This document shows, one piece after another, positions 5,737 through 5,889 of a stretch of DNA of 5,889 bases. A program made the translations under genes and the position numbers. Every line of letters starts with the position of its first letter. Positions within the stretch are counted from its first letter, which is position 1. The DNA lies in contig NCJR01000069.1 of assembly GCA_002282555.1 (NCBI GenBank), positions 1-5,889 of the forward strand, given 5' to 3'. This DNA is from Rhodobacterales bacterium 34-62-10 (GTDB lineage: Bacteria; Pseudomonadota; Alphaproteobacteria; Rhodobacterales; Rhodobacteraceae). Below the pieces are notes generated by a model. That model did not search any database and was not told the origin of the DNA. It was given only the letters and a program-made list of their open reading frames with translations.

Positions 5737-5889
5737 TCACTCGGCGGCTTCGGCATAGTCGGTCATCGGCGGGCAGGTGCAGACCAGATTGCGGTCGCCC
5801 CATGCGTTGTCCACCCGGTTGACGGGGGGCCAATACTTGTCCACGCGGAAGGCACCCGGCGGGAAGCAGCCCTGTTCGCGGGTATAGGG
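5737..5889 (-). CDS. gcvP: Glycine dehydrogenase (decarboxylating), P-protein, C-terminal 50 residues
   Basis: This is the end of the pyridoxal-phosphate-dependent P-protein of the glycine cleavage system, which decarboxylates glycine and passes the aminomethyl group to the lipoyl arm of the H-protein in the cytoplasm. The rest of the gene lies beyond the right edge. The visible residues include [20 protein letters not shown], then [21 protein letters not shown] and a YAEAAE end before TGA at 5739-5737. These are signature C-terminal segments of GcvP across bacteria. The reading frame is open to the window edge. In related bacteria gcvP commonly ends a gcvT-gcvH-gcvP operon, which fits the presence of a different gene downstream. 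The catalytic lysine region is outside the window, so activity cannot be judged. Confidence 0.95.
   Translation of the reverse strand, partial: PYTREQGCFPPGAFRVDKYWPPVNRVDNAWGDRNLVCTCPPMTDYAEAAE

Noticed and set aside
5556..5822. 88-codon plus-strand open frame across the intergenic region into gcvP
   Set aside because: It runs antisense to gcvP, reads through inverted repeats, and has no domain-like features or good ribosome binding site.

Overview
The window reads as a piece of chromosome from a GC-rich alphaproteobacterium, most likely a member of the Rhodobacteraceae (roseobacter/Rhodobacter group). This rests on codon bias, the 68-residue cold-shock protein type, and the GcvP C-terminus. 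It is an organism-level inference from memory of family sequences, not a database result. Nothing looks like a prophage, insertion sequence, integron or CRISPR array. Coding density is very high and there are no long gene-free stretches; the longest is 163 bases.

Layout from left to right. (1) A cold-shock protein gene on the plus strand, missing only its first two bases, ends at 205. (2) A strong hairpin with T-tracts on both sides (226-254) serves as a bidirectional terminator between this gene and the converging tesA-like gene. (3) A secreted SGNH/GDSL esterase gene (tesA-like, minus strand, 264-986) is divergent from (4) an ABC ATPase gene (ybbA-like, 991-1692) that overlaps by ATGA (5) a large FtsX/MacB-type permease gene (ybbP-like, 1689-4217). 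(6) Only 3 bases after the permease stop lies the stop of a converging FAD-dependent amine oxidase gene with a Tat-like signal peptide (minus strand, 4221-5573). (7) A 163-base intergenic region (5574-5736) is rich in inverted repeats. (8) The last 50 codons of gcvP, glycine dehydrogenase of the glycine cleavage system, lie on the minus strand and run off the right edge.

The functional core is the tesA-ybbA-ybbP block, which keeps the same divergent arrangement as in E. coli. The ATPase and permease should form an inner-membrane complex of the MacB/LolCDE (mechanotransmission, type VII) kind, which uses ATP in the cytoplasm to drive movements of its periplasmic domains. The exported esterase is the probable periplasmic partner that hydrolyses lipid-like or ester substrates. 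The amine oxidase and gcvP lie in the same orientation, but a functional link between them is not shown.

The most unusual structural points are the tesA/ybbA junction, where each gene's ribosome binding site lies within the first codons of the opposite-strand gene, and the nested, overlapping inverted repeats upstream of the amine oxidase gene. I did not find a clearly undescribed system; most of the window is ordinary conserved chromosome.
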